Assembly (NCBI GenBank): GCA_017609225.1
Contig: JAFCEK010000003.1
Location: 1 to 32,915, forward strand
Length of the DNA: 32,915 nt
DNA from: Candidatus Aenigmatarchaeota archaeon
GTDB taxonomy: Archaea > Aenigmatarchaeota > Aenigmatarchaeia > QMZP01
Direction of reading: 5' to 3'
Positions 6,832 to 15,317 of the stretch are shown here, piece after piece. Position 1 is the first letter of the stretch. The number at the start of each line of letters is the position of its first letter. The notes under the pieces were generated by a model that made no database searches, was not told the origin of the DNA, and worked only from the letters and a program-made list of their open reading frames with translations. A program made the translations under genes and the position numbers.

Positions 6832-7665
6832 ATGGTGCTGGAGATTGGGTCTGAGCTTTTTTACCAGATAATTTACAGTATTGGCATTGCTGCAGCAGCG
6901 TTTATAGCAACCAGAATAGTTGGCAGGAGCCTGGCAAAGTTTGCGGAGAGGACAAAGCTGGAAGAGCATACTACAAAGCCAATAAACAGGCTGATAAGCG
7001 CAGTAATTTACATAGTTGCGTTTTTGTTTCTGCTCGGGGTATGGGGCCTCAGGGCAGAGCTTACAGGTCTGCTTGCAAGCGCAGGGTTTGCAGGAATTGT
7101 TATAGGGTTTGCAACAAAGGATATTTTTGAGGATTTGCTTTCAGGCATAATGCTGTTCTTTGACAGGCCATTCAAGATAGGACATGTTATAAACATAGGG
7201 GATCTCTGGGGAACAGTGAAGGATATAGGCATAAGGTCCACCAAGATAAGGACATTTGACGGGAAGTTTGTTACTATACCGAACAGCAGGATTGCAAAAT
7301 CCACTGTAACAAATGTTTCTGTGTATGAGGGAAGAAGGCTTGAGCTGGAGGTAGGGGTTGATTATGATACTGATTTAAAAAAGGCAAGAAAGGCGATAGA
7401 GAGGGCAGTGAAAAAACTGCAAAAAGAGGGAAAAATAAGGGAAGAGCCAAAGGAAAAAATACTGCTCAAGGGCTTTGGTGAAAGCAGCATAAATTTCAAG
7501 GTCTTGTTCTGGTACAACCCTGAATACACAAAGGAAAAGGATCTGTGGTTTGCTGAGATAAAGGGTGACCTTATAGAGGAGATAAAAAAGGAGTTTGACA
7601 GGGCAAAAATAAGCATACCCTTTCCGCAGATTACTTTATCAGAAAGAAGGAAAAAGAAGGTTTAG
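6832..7665 (+). CDS. MscS family mechanosensitive channel
   Basis: The 277-residue protein has three N-terminal membrane helices (about 8-30, 52-72 and 77-105). The third is the pore helix, glycine- and alanine-rich (LLASAGFAGIVIGFATKD), running into DIFEDLLSGIMLFFDRPFKIG, the conserved join to the cytoplasmic beta domain (GTVKDIGIRSTKIRTFDGK, VTIPNSRI). The C-terminal alpha-beta domain is present to the end. Such channels open under membrane tension and release solutes on hypo-osmotic shock. The ATG at 6832 is chosen because the frame begins there after AT-rich promoter sequence. The stop overlaps the stop of the convergent Cas4-like gene by 4 bases. Confidence 0.92.
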   Translation: MVLEIGSELFYQIIYSIGIAAAAFIATRIVGRSLAKFAERTKLEEHTTKPINRLISAVIYIVAFLFLLGVWGLRAELTGLLASAGFAGIVIGFATKDIFEDLLSGIMLFFDRPFKIGHVINIGDLWGTVKDIGIRSTKIRTFDGKFVTIPNSRIAKSTVTNVSVYEGRRLELEVGVDYDTDLKKARKAIERAVKKLQKEGKIREEPKEKILLKGFGESSINFKVLFWYNPEYTKEKDLWFAEIKGDLIEEIKKEFDRAKISIPFPQITLSERRKKKV

Positions 7666-8315
7666 GCCTTTCTGCATTCTTCTGAATATTCGCAGTAGCT
7701 GCACATCCAGCTCATGTGCTTTTTTTCCTTTGCTTCAGGAGGTGGCATTTTTTTCTCGCTCAGGAATTTGTGAAGCATTTCAAACCTTCTGAGTATTTTG
7801 AATGCCTGGGTTTTGCTGTATTTAACCTGGAACTGCCTGGTCTGGAGCGTGTTTTTTTCAACATAGAGTATAAGGCCATGCTTCAGGCCCAGGGCATGCA
7901 GGTAGAACTGCAGCTGCATCACATGGGATGCCTGGGGCTTATCCACCATCTTTATGGATTTTGTGCTTTTTACCTCAACCAGGATTTTCTTCCTGTTTGC
8001 CTTTACAAGCATCAGGTCATCCACCCTTCCTGAAACCAGGAAATCGCTGGCCTGGTACCTCACAGGAAGCTCGCTTCTGAGCAGCTCAACCTCTGGTGTT
8101 TTCTCTGATTTCAGAACCTCCACAATGAAATCATGCAGTATGTCTCCCATCTTGAAAATTTTTATAAGCTCTGGCTCTGCTTCCTTGGGCTGGTTGTATG
8201 AGAGCCACTGCTTCCTGAGGCACTGCCCTATTGCCGAGGGATAGTATCTGCCAATCCTTTTTGGCCATGATTCCCTGTAAATATGCTTGTCGATTAGCTT
8301 GTTGAAATCAATCAT
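7662..8315 (-). CDS. Cas4/RecB-like PD-(D/E)XK nuclease with Fe-S cysteines
   Basis: The 217-residue protein carries the nuclease core of the Cas4/PDDEXK_1 group: His61 after GDIL, Asp99 in SGRVDDLML, Glu114 and Lys116 in ILVEVKST, and QLQFYLHAL for the QxxxY helix. One cysteine near the N-terminus (Cys32) and three near the end (Cys205, Cys208, Cys214, in MCSYCEYSEEC) match the four ligands of the iron-sulfur cluster in Cas4 and AddB-like nucleases. Cas4 proteins cut single-stranded DNA ends. No CRISPR repeats or other cas genes occur in the window, so this is a stand-alone member, probably in repair. It is the last gene of a minus-strand run starting at 11593. Confidence 0.85.
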   Translation of the reverse strand: MIDFNKLIDKHIYRESWPKRIGRYYPSAIGQCLRKQWLSYNQPKEAEPELIKIFKMGDILHDFIVEVLKSEKTPEVELLRSELPVRYQASDFLVSGRVDDLMLVKANRKKILVEVKSTKSIKMVDKPQASHVMQLQFYLHALGLKHGLILYVEKNTLQTRQFQVKYSKTQAFKILRRFEMLHKFLSEKKMPPPEAKEKKHMSWMCSYCEYSEECRKA

Positions 8316-8357
8316 TGCACCACAGGAATATTTTATTAATTATAGAATAAAAATCTG

Positions 8358-9599
8358 CTACTCAAATTCCTCCTGCTTCCCTCTTCTCCTTATTATAATA
8401 AATGCAGCCAGTGCCAGAACCGCTGGCACTGCATAAATCAGGTAATCAGGCATGCCCTGGCTCTTCCTGCTGCAGTGCTCATTGGATTCTATTGTATTTG
8501 TTGTGTTCTCTGCTTCAAGGTTATGGGTATTGTAACAGATTGTGTTGTTTGTTATTGTGTTGTTTTTTGCGTTTGCGTCCAGCAGGAGACCATAATTGCT
8601 GTTGCTGTTTATGTAGTTAAACTGGACTGTGTTTCTGGAGCTTTTAAGGAGTATCCCTGAAACCCTGTTTGAGGTTATGTTGTTCGCCTTTATTGTGTTC
8701 AGGTCTGATTTTTCCCTGATTGCCAGCCCTTCATTGTTAAAGCTTATGTTGTTGTATTTCAGGGTTGCGCTTCCTGAATTGTCTTCAAGCAGAATGCCGT
8801 ATTCCCTGTTGTATGAGAAAACATTGCCTGTTATGGCGGACCTGAAGGATGAATGGTATATTCCAAGCCCTGCCATGTTTTTCATTACTGTGTTTCTGTC
8901 TATTCTGTTGGATGTGCAGAAGTTTTCAAGCCTTACCCCATGGCCGCTGCTGTTTGTTATTGTGCTGCCTCTTAATGTGTTACCAACAGAATGATTGAAA
9001 ATGCCTATACCATCCTTTCCGCTCAGGAGTATTGTGATGTTCTCTATGGTGTTACGGCTTGAATTCTCCATGTAAATGCCATAGCCCCTGCTGTCTGAGA
9101 TAATGGAATTTTTTATCTTGTTGTTTTTAGAATCAAACATCTGGATTCCGTTCTCACTGCTTCCCTCAATATAAAGGTGTTCAAAAACACTGTTAAATGA
9201 CTCAAATGCCCTGATTGTGTTGAAATTCCTGATAAAAGTCATGTTTGAAACCCTTATGAAGCTTGCGTTTTTTATGAATATGCCCTTGTCAAACCCATAC
9301 ACACTGCCGTTCATTACTGTTATGTTCCTCCTGTTGTAAAATTCCATGGCATACCGGCTTATATTCCCATGGAGCGAGGCGCCCGAGAAATCAATAGTCA
9401 AATTATCGGGGATGTCAAGGAGAGATTCTGAATAGTTTCCCGAGTCATTAACAAGTATGTAATCCCCGGGGGATGAGGCATTAATCGCCTCTGCTATACC
9501 TGTGTATTCGCATCCCTGCCTGCATACAACAAGCTTCATGGAGCTGGCATGGGGGATTAAAAGGATTAAAATCAAAAGGGAAACCAGGAATGCTTTCAT
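8358..9599 (-). CDS. Secreted, membrane-anchored right-handed beta-helix protein (NosD-like repeats)
   Basis: The 413-residue protein starts with a signal peptide (residues 1-20, ending PHASS) and ends with a membrane helix (about 386-403) followed by RRRGKQEEFE. Between them, from about residue 60, it consists of roughly 22-residue repeats with N-N-x-I, S-x-x-G-I and N-T-I patterns, for example NTIENITILLSGKDGIGIF. These form a parallel beta-helix as in NosD/PbH1 and pectate-lyase-like proteins. Many N-x-S/T sites suggest glycosylation on the cell surface. A cell-surface adhesin or carbohydrate-binding role is plausible; no catalytic residues can be assigned. It follows the protease gene by 30 bases on the same strand. 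Confidence 0.85.
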   Translation of the reverse strand: MKAFLVSLLILILLIPHASSMKLVVCRQGCEYTGIAEAINASSPGDYILVNDSGNYSESLLDIPDNLTIDFSGASLHGNISRYAMEFYNRRNITVMNGSVYGFDKGIFIKNASFIRVSNMTFIRNFNTIRAFESFNSVFEHLYIEGSSENGIQMFDSKNNKIKNSIISDSRGYGIYMENSSRNTIENITILLSGKDGIGIFNHSVGNTLRGSTITNSSGHGVRLENFCTSNRIDRNTVMKNMAGLGIYHSSFRSAITGNVFSYNREYGILLEDNSGSATLKYNNISFNNEGLAIREKSDLNTIKANNITSNRVSGILLKSSRNTVQFNYINSNSNYGLLLDANAKNNTITNNTICYNTHNLEAENTTNTIESNEHCSRKSQGMPDYLIYAVPAVLALAAFIIIRRRGKQEEFE

Positions 9600-9629
9600 G
9601 ATTAATTATTGTTTCAGCTATCTAAAGTA

Positions 9630-10430
9630 TCATGCTGTGCCTGAGATTATTTTTTCTGCTGTTTCCCTTACTGTGTTTATGGGGATTGAAAAGCCTATGC
9701 CCTGATAGCCGCCTGTGGTGGTTAGTATTGCTGTGTTCATTGCTATCACCTCGCCTCTTGTGCTTATGAGCGGCCCTCCGGAGTTTCCAGGATTTATTGC
9801 AGCATCTGTCTGTATAACACCATTTATTACTATGCCTTTGCTTGTCTGTATGGTCCTGTTTATGGCGCTCACCACGCCCAGCGTGACCGTGTTGTCAAGC
9901 CTGTAAGGGCTTCCTATTGCAATAACAAACTGGCCGGGCTTCACAGTGCTGGAATTTCCAAGAACAGCAGGCATGAGTCCAGGGGCGTTTATTTTTATAA
10001 CTGCAAGGTCATGTGCCGGGTCCCTGCCAACAATCTCTGCACTGTATTCCCTTCCATCAGCAAGCGCAACCCTGAGCTGCTCTGCACCTGCAATCACATG
10101 GTCATTCGTGGCTATGTATCCCTCTCTGCTTATTATAAAGCCGGAGCCTGTTCCCTCCACAGGTACTGGCCTGAAAAAGAAGTCCCATGCTGTTCTGGTT
10201 GAGGTTATGTGCACCACGGAGTCCTTTACGCTGTCTATTATGCCTGCTATTATATCCTCTTCCGTGGCTGTGCCATTCATAACTATATATCTTTCCTCAA
10301 TAATCGTGTTCCCTGCAAGCGTGTTTATGTACAGGAGCTGGAAGAGTATGAAAATCCCTGCACTGACTGCGCCTGCTATAACTGCCACAAGCACCATCTG
10401 CCTGAAATACCTCTCCTCTGAAATCCACAT
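9630..10430 (-). CDS. Membrane-anchored trypsin-like serine protease (HtrA/DegP-like, no PDZ)
   Basis: The 266-residue protein has one N-terminal membrane helix (about 12-34) and an extracytoplasmic trypsin-fold domain. The catalytic triad is complete: His111 in ATNDHV, Asp141 in AHDLAVIK and Ser217 in NPGNSGGPL. The protein ends soon after the last barrel strand (GYQGIGFSIPIN), so the PDZ domain of DegP/HtrA is missing. Family members degrade misfolded or secreted proteins. The gene lies between the beta-helix gene (30 bases away) and an exonuclease-like gene (22 bases away), and so may be in the same transcript. A surface-protein quality role is inferred from that neighbour. Confidence 0.9.
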   Translation of the reverse strand: MWISEERYFRQMVLVAVIAGAVSAGIFILFQLLYINTLAGNTIIEERYIVMNGTATEEDIIAGIIDSVKDSVVHITSTRTAWDFFFRPVPVEGTGSGFIISREGYIATNDHVIAGAEQLRVALADGREYSAEIVGRDPAHDLAVIKINAPGLMPAVLGNSSTVKPGQFVIAIGSPYRLDNTVTLGVVSAINRTIQTSKGIVINGVIQTDAAINPGNSGGPLISTRGEVIAMNTAILTTTGGYQGIGFSIPINTVRETAEKIISGTA

Positions 10431-10452
10431 ATGAATCAGTATTGTTTTAAAA

Positions 10453-11049
10453 TTAAAAAAAATTGTGCCTCTGCCTGAATTCGGGCATCTTTTCCTTCAG
10501 CCTGGCGAAAAAGATTATGAATTCATGCGCCTCTTTTTTCACATAATCAAGTATCTTGTCATATTCCCTGTCATGATACCATACAGGAACCATAAGGCCT
10601 GATGACTCCTTTCCGGTGAATTTATCCAGGCCGGAATTTTTCAGCTGGAAATCATTCATGCCCACCAGTATATGCTTTATATCAATGGTTGGAAGCTGGT
10701 GGTAAATAAACCATTCGCTGTAATTAATGCCATAGCGTCTGGCTCTCCCCCTGAACATGCCCAGGTCAAAATATATGTTGTGGCCCAGGGGTATGAAATC
10801 CCATATTCTCCTGGGATTGAGCAGGCATGCAGCCTTTTTTATTATATCCTCCTCGCTTGATTTCCATTCCCTGAATATTCTGAGCGGGGTTTTGGGCATT
10901 CCATTCTCATCAAGAAGCTGGTACTGGATTGTTATGATTTTGCATATTTCCGGTGTTGGGGACGGTGCTCTGAGCCCGTTTCTCAGCTTTTCAACTATCT
11001 CCGGATTTTCATATCCAATCTCCAGGTCAAAGTACATTATGCTGCCCAT
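10453..11049 (-). CDS. PolB-type (DEDD) 3'-5' exonuclease-like protein
   Basis: The RNase H-fold exonuclease motifs are recognisable: ExoI MYFDLEIGY (Asp8, Glu10), ExoII LGHNIYFDLGMF (Asn91, Asp95) and ExoIII YVKKEAHEF (Tyr169 with Glu173 where Asp is usual). The arrangement resembles the stand-alone exonuclease domain of family B polymerases (COG3298-like). It should trim DNA or RNA 3' ends, but the ExoIII change leaves activity uncertain. A longer frame reaches an ATG at 11067, but GGAGG sits seven bases before the ATG at 11049 and decides the start. It lies 34 bases after a second, related gene, which points to a functional pair. Confidence 0.7.
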   Translation of the reverse strand: MGSIMYFDLEIGYENPEIVEKLRNGLRAPSPTPEICKIITIQYQLLDENGMPKTPLRIFREWKSSEEDIIKKAACLLNPRRIWDFIPLGHNIYFDLGMFRGRARRYGINYSEWFIYHQLPTIDIKHILVGMNDFQLKNSGLDKFTGKESSGLMVPVWYHDREYDKILDYVKKEAHEFIIFFARLKEKMPEFRQRHNFF

Positions 11050-11083
11050 AATGTTTCCTCCATGCACATGCCAGGCGAACCTG

Positions 11084-11593
11084 TCAGGTTTTCCATTTTC
11101 CCCCCTTTACATCTGCCCATATTTTCTGGAACAGTGTGTTGATGGTTTCCAGCTTTTTTTCAAAGGCGCTTTCTGATTTTTCATACTCCCCCAGGGAATG
11201 CCAGCGCATTATGTCCCTGTCTGAGGGCGGCGGCTCTATTCCGTAATGCCTGCAGTAGAAATCCAGGCTGTTCAGCTTGCCTTCATTGAGGATTGTAAGG
11301 AAAATGAACAAATCCTCCACATTCGCCATGTTTATTTTCCTGAAAAACTGCTCAAAGCCTTCAAGGTTTTTTGCCTTAAGGAGCAGCAGGGGCAGGTCAA
11401 ACTTCAGTATATTGAACCCTATAACAATCTTGTCATCCATATGCGTGAAAAATTTCATGAAATCCTTAATCATTTCACCCTCTGAAGGGAAATCCCTTAT
11501 TTTCCAGATCCTCATTGTGGCAAGCGTTCTCACTCCTATAAGGAGGGTGTTGGAATTCCATAAAAACCCGTCAGTTGCTATGCTGAAAATCAT
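11084..11593 (-). CDS. Degenerate PolB-type exonuclease-like protein, probably inactive
   Basis: The 169-residue protein has a clear ExoII motif, IVIGFNILKFDLPLLLLKA (Asn61, Asp66), as in family B polymerase proofreading domains, and LNSLDFYCRHYGIEPPPS where these proteins carry the helix after ExoII. At the ExoI position it reads FSIATDGFLW in place of F-D-I-E-T-D, so the two metal-binding acids are Ser4 and Ala6. No ExoIII Y-x3-D is seen near the end. It is therefore likely to be a non-catalytic partner, perhaps of the gene 34 bases downstream, which keeps its ExoI acids. The ATG at 11593 is preceded by GAGG and an AT-rich promoter region. Confidence 0.6.
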   Translation of the reverse strand: MIFSIATDGFLWNSNTLLIGVRTLATMRIWKIRDFPSEGEMIKDFMKFFTHMDDKIVIGFNILKFDLPLLLLKAKNLEGFEQFFRKINMANVEDLFIFLTILNEGKLNSLDFYCRHYGIEPPPSDRDIMRWHSLGEYEKSESAFEKKLETINTLFQKIWADVKGGKWKT

Positions 11594-11670
11594 AAACCTC
11601 GTATTAGTGTTGGAATGAAAATTAATAAAGGTTAAGCCGGTCCGGCTGCAGAATAAAATATTGCATAAAG

Positions 11671-11746
11671 TATATTTTGTTAAATATATTTTTTAATATA
11701 TATTTTATGATTAATTTTATAAAGAATATATTTTGTTAAATATATT
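11671..11746. promoter_or_regulatory. Two copies of an AT-rich palindrome before the exonuclease-like pair
   Basis: The 20-base word TATATTTTGTTAAATATATT occurs at 11671-11690 and again at 11727-11746, 56 bases apart start to start. The second copy with its flank is AATATATTT-TGTT-AAATATATT, a perfect 9-bp inverted repeat with a 4-base spacer; the first has 7-bp arms. They lie in the intergenic region between the esterase gene end and the start of the exonuclease-like gene at 11593. Repeated operators for a dimeric regulator are a reasonable reading; plain AT-rich coincidence is not excluded. Confidence 0.45.
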
Positions 11747-11768
11747 ATAGCGAATGTTATTCTCCCTC

Positions 11769-12656
11769 TCACAGCCATGACTTCAGCTCTTCTTCAAGAA
11801 GCTGCTCCTGGTTTTCCTTTCTGTAATAGCCATGCGCGGTTCCGTTTATTTCAAGGAATTTTTTCGGCTCTTTTGCCAGGGAGAAGGTTTTTCTGGCAAG
11901 GGATATGGGTATTATTTTGTCTCCTGTGGAATGCATCATCACTGTCTTTCCGGGGGATATTCTGGATATGTATGCGTCCGGGTTTATTGAATTTTCAAAC
12001 CTGGCAAGCTCAGGATCTGCTGCTGGCTCAAAATCATACCCTGATGTGCTTATCAGAAGTGCAGCTGAAATGCCCGGCTCTGTTGCAGCAGCAATTGCTG
12101 CAAACCTGCCCCCTGCGCTTTCCCCTGCTGCATAAATCCTGCCCTTGTCTGTTTCAGGCAGGGATTTCAGTATATCATATCCACTCAGGGCATCATATAT
12201 CATCCTGTGCTGGACAGGCTCCCCGCCCGAGAGGAAGGTTTGGTACTCCTGGCTGAGGCTTGGGATGAATGCAATGGATTCTCCCTGCCCTCTTGTGTCA
12301 AGCGTCAGTGTTATAAATCCCCATTTGTTAAGGTCATGGGAAAGGTATTTCTGCTCCCCTTCCTTTGTAACGCCTGCAGCCGGGAGAACAAGAAAGGCAG
12401 GACAGCCCTCTTTACATGTTTTCGGGAAGGCAAGCAGGCCGTATATGCTGGCATTCCTGGAACGGAAACCTATTTTGTATATAACAGAATTTTCTGTCTC
12501 GTTCCAGAAGGTTTTTGTGTAATTTGCAGGCGGCCTGCCTGTGTATGATACCAGGCCGTAATCCGAAACAGAGTAAACCTCTCCTGCAGGCGCCTGTGTG
12601 CAGCCGGAAACAATGAGAATTAAAGATATCAGGAACAGGATATGAAATGGTTTCAT
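11769..12656 (-). CDS. Alpha/beta hydrolase lipoprotein (acetyl-xylan-esterase-like)
   Basis: The 295-residue protein has a lipoprotein-type signal sequence with lipobox IVSGC (Cys19), which would anchor it outside the membrane. The hydrolase core shows the nucleophile elbow AGESAGGRFA (Ser180), an acid in HSTGDKIIP (Asp246) and His275 in GTAHGYY, in the order and spacing of the fold. DTRGQGES near 120 resembles the conserved motif of AXE1/dienelactone-hydrolase-like esterases. The substrate is unknown. It stands alone on the minus strand, divergent from polB with a 191-base space between them. Confidence 0.85.
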   Translation of the reverse strand: MKPFHILFLISLILIVSGCTQAPAGEVYSVSDYGLVSYTGRPPANYTKTFWNETENSVIYKIGFRSRNASIYGLLAFPKTCKEGCPAFLVLPAAGVTKEGEQKYLSHDLNKWGFITLTLDTRGQGESIAFIPSLSQEYQTFLSGGEPVQHRMIYDALSGYDILKSLPETDKGRIYAAGESAGGRFAAIAAATEPGISAALLISTSGYDFEPAADPELARFENSINPDAYISRISPGKTVMMHSTGDKIIPISLARKTFSLAKEPKKFLEINGTAHGYYRKENQEQLLEEELKSWL

Positions 12657-12726
12657 GAAATATTAAATGTTGTATGGATTTTTAAGATTTTTTGTAAAAT
12701 TAGAGGGATATTTTGGCATTATGAAC

Positions 12727-12847
12727 ATTTAAAAACCAAAAATTCAAGGATTTATTAGTGCGTGTGCTTTGTGTTAAGGCAGCGCATCTGGAGGTTTGGG
12801 GGTGAATGCCGGCTGCTGATTCTGCCTGACATGCGGCTGGCTCTGGC
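12727..12847 (+). promoter_or_regulatory. polB promoter and GC-rich leader with a tiny upstream frame
   Basis: An A/T-rich TATTTAAAAA-like box near 12727-12736 is followed by about 90 bases of much more GC-rich leader before the polB ATG. The leader contains GGAGG (12791-12795) and then GGGGGTGAATG, where the ATG opens a seven-codon frame (MPAADSA) with a good ribosome site, closing before polB. A second ATG 17 bases before polB is out of frame. Most genes here have short or no leaders, so this one is unusual. Control of polB translation by the tiny frame is speculative. Confidence 0.3.
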
Positions 12848-15313
12848 ATGAAATTTTTTATTCTGGATGCGGACTATGTAATGGAAGAGGTTAAAGGAAA
12901 AAACATACCAGTGGTAAGGCTTTGGGGAAAGGATGAGGAGGGGCGTACTGTTGCCGCCCTTGATTATGGCTTTAAGCCCTATTTTTATGTGCTGCCCAGG
13001 AAAATCACAAGGGACCTGAAGGACCGCATCATGGAACTTAAAATAGACGAGGAAAAGGTCAGCAGGGTTGAAGTGGTGGAAAAAAACATACTGGGCGTGC
13101 CCAGAAAGCTGCTCAGGATTTTTGTGGAGAGCCCTGCAAGCGTTCCCAAATTCCGTGATCTCCTGAAGGACTGGAAGGATATTGAAAATGAATATGAGTA
13201 CACAATAAGCTTCTACAAGAGATACATGATTGACAGGAAGATATCGCCAATGGCATGGCTTGAGATTGAAGGAAGGGAAACAAAAAGGCCTGACATAAAG
13301 GCAGATGTTGTGCTCCGGATTGAAAAAATAAGGCAGCTTGAAAATGAGGATGCCCTGGAAACAAAAAAAATGAAGATTATGGCTTTTGATATTGAGGTTG
13401 TGGAGGTGAAAGGCGAGGAGAAAATAATAATGATTTCCATGGTTGACAGCAGGGGCTTCCAGAAAATAATAAGCTTTGGATACGGGCTCAGGGGCAAAAA
13501 CATAGAGATGCTGAAGAGCGAGCAGGAAATGCTTGAAAGGTTTGTAGAGATTATAAGAAAGGAGGACCCTGACATGATACTTGGCTACAATACCGACAGG
13601 TATGATTTTATAAAACTCAGGGACAAATGCGACAGGTACAGAATTGACCTCTCGCTTGGAAGGGACGGCTCTCATGTGGTTTTCAGGAGAAGGGGCATCT
13701 ACTCCTCTGCGGTTATAGCAGGCAGGCCGCATATAGACCTGTTTGATTTTATTGAGAATATACTGAAGGATAATCTTTCCACAGAGGTTCTGACGCTGGA
13801 CAGGGTTTCAGAGGAGCTGCTGGGAGAAGGCAAGCAGGAAATTGACTGGAAGGATATTGAAAAGGCATGGCAGAAGGGTGATTTGAAGGAGGTTGGAGAA
13901 TACTGCCTGAAGGACTCTGAATTAACGCTCAAGCTGGGCAGGCATGTTCTGCCTCAGATATTCGAGCTTTCAAGGCTGGTTGGCCAGGTTCCCAGGGATG
14001 CTTCAAGAATGACATATTCCCAGCTGGTTGAAAGCCTGCTTATAAGAAAGGCATATGAAACAGGTGAAATTGTCCAGAACAGGCCCAAGTTTGATGAGAT
14101 ACAGAGAAGGAGAAGGGCTGAGGCATACGAGGGCGGATATGTGCACACCCCAAAAGAGGGCATACATAAAAATATTGCACTGTTCGATTTTGCAAGCCTG
14201 TATCCATCAATAACCATAACACATAATGTTTCCCCGGAAACCCTGGACTGCATGTGCTGCAAGGGAAAGAAAAAGGCAAGGGTTCCGGAGGATGGCCATT
14301 ATTTCTGCAGGGAGAAAAAGGGGTTCATACCCAAAATTCTGGAAGAGCTTGTGAGAAGAAGAATGGAGATAAAGAAAAAAATGAAAAGGCTGAAGCAGAA
14401 GACAGAGCTGTACAAATCTCTTCAGAACAGGCAGTATGCCATGAAGATTATAGCCAATGCAAGCTATGGCTATTATGCATATCCCGGATCAAGATGGTAT
14501 TCAAAGATATGCGCAGAGAGCATAACAGCATGGGGAAGGTTTTACATAAAGAAGGTAATAAAGATGGCAGGGGATATGGGATATGAGGTGATATATGGAG
14601 ATACCGATTCCCTGTTTCTGAGAATGGAAAAAAGATCTGAGGTTAAAAAATTCCTGCAAAAGGTAAACAGCAGGCTTCCCGGGGTGATGGAGCTGGATTT
14701 CAGGGACTGGTACAAGGCAGGCATATTCGTTCTGGGCAAATCAGGGATTGCCGCCAAAAAGAGGTATGCACTGATTGATTCCAGAGGCAATATTGTGATA
14801 AGGGGGTTGGAGAAAGTCAGAAGGGACTGGGCAAATATAGCCAAGGATACCCAGGAAAGGGTGCTGCTGGCAATACTAAAGGACAAGTCGCCCCAGAAAG
14901 CAATAAGGATTGTAAAGAGGATTATACAGCAGCTGAAAAGCAACAAGGTAAACAAGGATGAGCTTGTTATTTACACACAGCTAACAAAGCCTGTATCACA
15001 GTACGAGCAGATGGGGCCCCATGTGCTGGTTGCAAAAAAGATTATTGAAAGAGGCGGCTCTGTCAGGGTTGGCTCCACCATATCATACATAATAACAAAG
15101 GGCTCGGGCAGCATAAGCCAGAGGGCAGAACCTGCAGAGGATGCAAAAAATTATGACCCGGATTACTATATTCATAACCAGGTTGTGCCTGCAGCCATGA
15201 GGATACTGGCAGGGCTGGGGTACAGGGAAGAGGATTTCTTCAGGAAGGGGGAAAAGGCAGAGCAGATATCTCTGGAAAAATACATAAAAGCAAAAAAAGA
15301 GCGGGAGGAGTAG
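12848..15313 (+). CDS. polB: Family B DNA polymerase with proofreading exonuclease
   Basis: The 821-residue replicative polymerase has the archaeal PolB layout. Exonuclease motifs: ExoI FDIEVV (Asp181, Glu183), ExoII GYNTDRYDF (Asn248, Asp253), ExoIII YCLKD (Tyr352, Asp356). Polymerase motifs: A DFASLYPSI (from 447), B KIIANASYG (533-541), C YGDTDS (583-588), and the thumb KKRY element later. All catalytic acids are present, so both activities are expected. The end carries QISLEKYI, matching the QxxLxxYI form of a PCNA-binding PIP box at the same place as in Pyrococcus polymerase. There is no intein. The stop is followed four bases later by a nitroreductase start, so the two were probably co-transcribed. 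Confidence 0.97.
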   Translation: MKFFILDADYVMEEVKGKNIPVVRLWGKDEEGRTVAALDYGFKPYFYVLPRKITRDLKDRIMELKIDEEKVSRVEVVEKNILGVPRKLLRIFVESPASVPKFRDLLKDWKDIENEYEYTISFYKRYMIDRKISPMAWLEIEGRETKRPDIKADVVLRIEKIRQLENEDALETKKMKIMAFDIEVVEVKGEEKIIMISMVDSRGFQKIISFGYGLRGKNIEMLKSEQEMLERFVEIIRKEDPDMILGYNTDRYDFIKLRDKCDRYRIDLSLGRDGSHVVFRRRGIYSSAVIAGRPHIDLFDFIENILKDNLSTEVLTLDRVSEELLGEGKQEIDWKDIEKAWQKGDLKEVGEYCLKDSELTLKLGRHVLPQIFELSRLVGQVPRDASRMTYSQLVESLLIRKAYETGEIVQNRPKFDEIQRRRRAEAYEGGYVHTPKEGIHKNIALFDFASLYPSITITHNVSPETLDCMCCKGKKKARVPEDGHYFCREKKGFIPKILEELVRRRMEIKKKMKRLKQKTELYKSLQNRQYAMKIIANASYGYYAYPGSRWYSKICAESITAWGRFYIKKVIKMAGDMGYEVIYGDTDSLFLRMEKRSEVKKFLQKVNSRLPGVMELDFRDWYKAGIFVLGKSGIAAKKRYALIDSRGNIVIRGLEKVRRDWANIAKDTQERVLLAILKDKSPQKAIRIVKRIIQQLKSNKVNKDELVIYTQLTKPVSQYEQMGPHVLVAKKIIERGGSVRVGSTISYIITKGSGSISQRAEPAEDAKNYDPDYYIHNQVVPAAMRILAGLGYREEDFFRKGEKAEQISLEKYIKAKKEREE

Positions 15314-15317
15314 GTTT

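Noticed and set aside
7662-8315. CRISPR-Cas locus suggested by the Cas4-like gene
   Set aside because: No regularly spaced repeats and no cas1, cas2 or effector genes occur in the window; stand-alone Cas4-like nucleases are common in archaea.
11641-11760. Replication origin in the AT-rich region
   Set aside because: No Orc1/Cdc6 gene is nearby and no ORB-type GC-rich repeat is seen; the palindromes fit a promoter region better.
12755-13732. A 325-codon open frame on the minus strand
   Set aside because: It lies antisense inside polB, whose exonuclease motifs are unmistakable; the frame has no recognisable protein character and reflects codon bias on the opposite strand.
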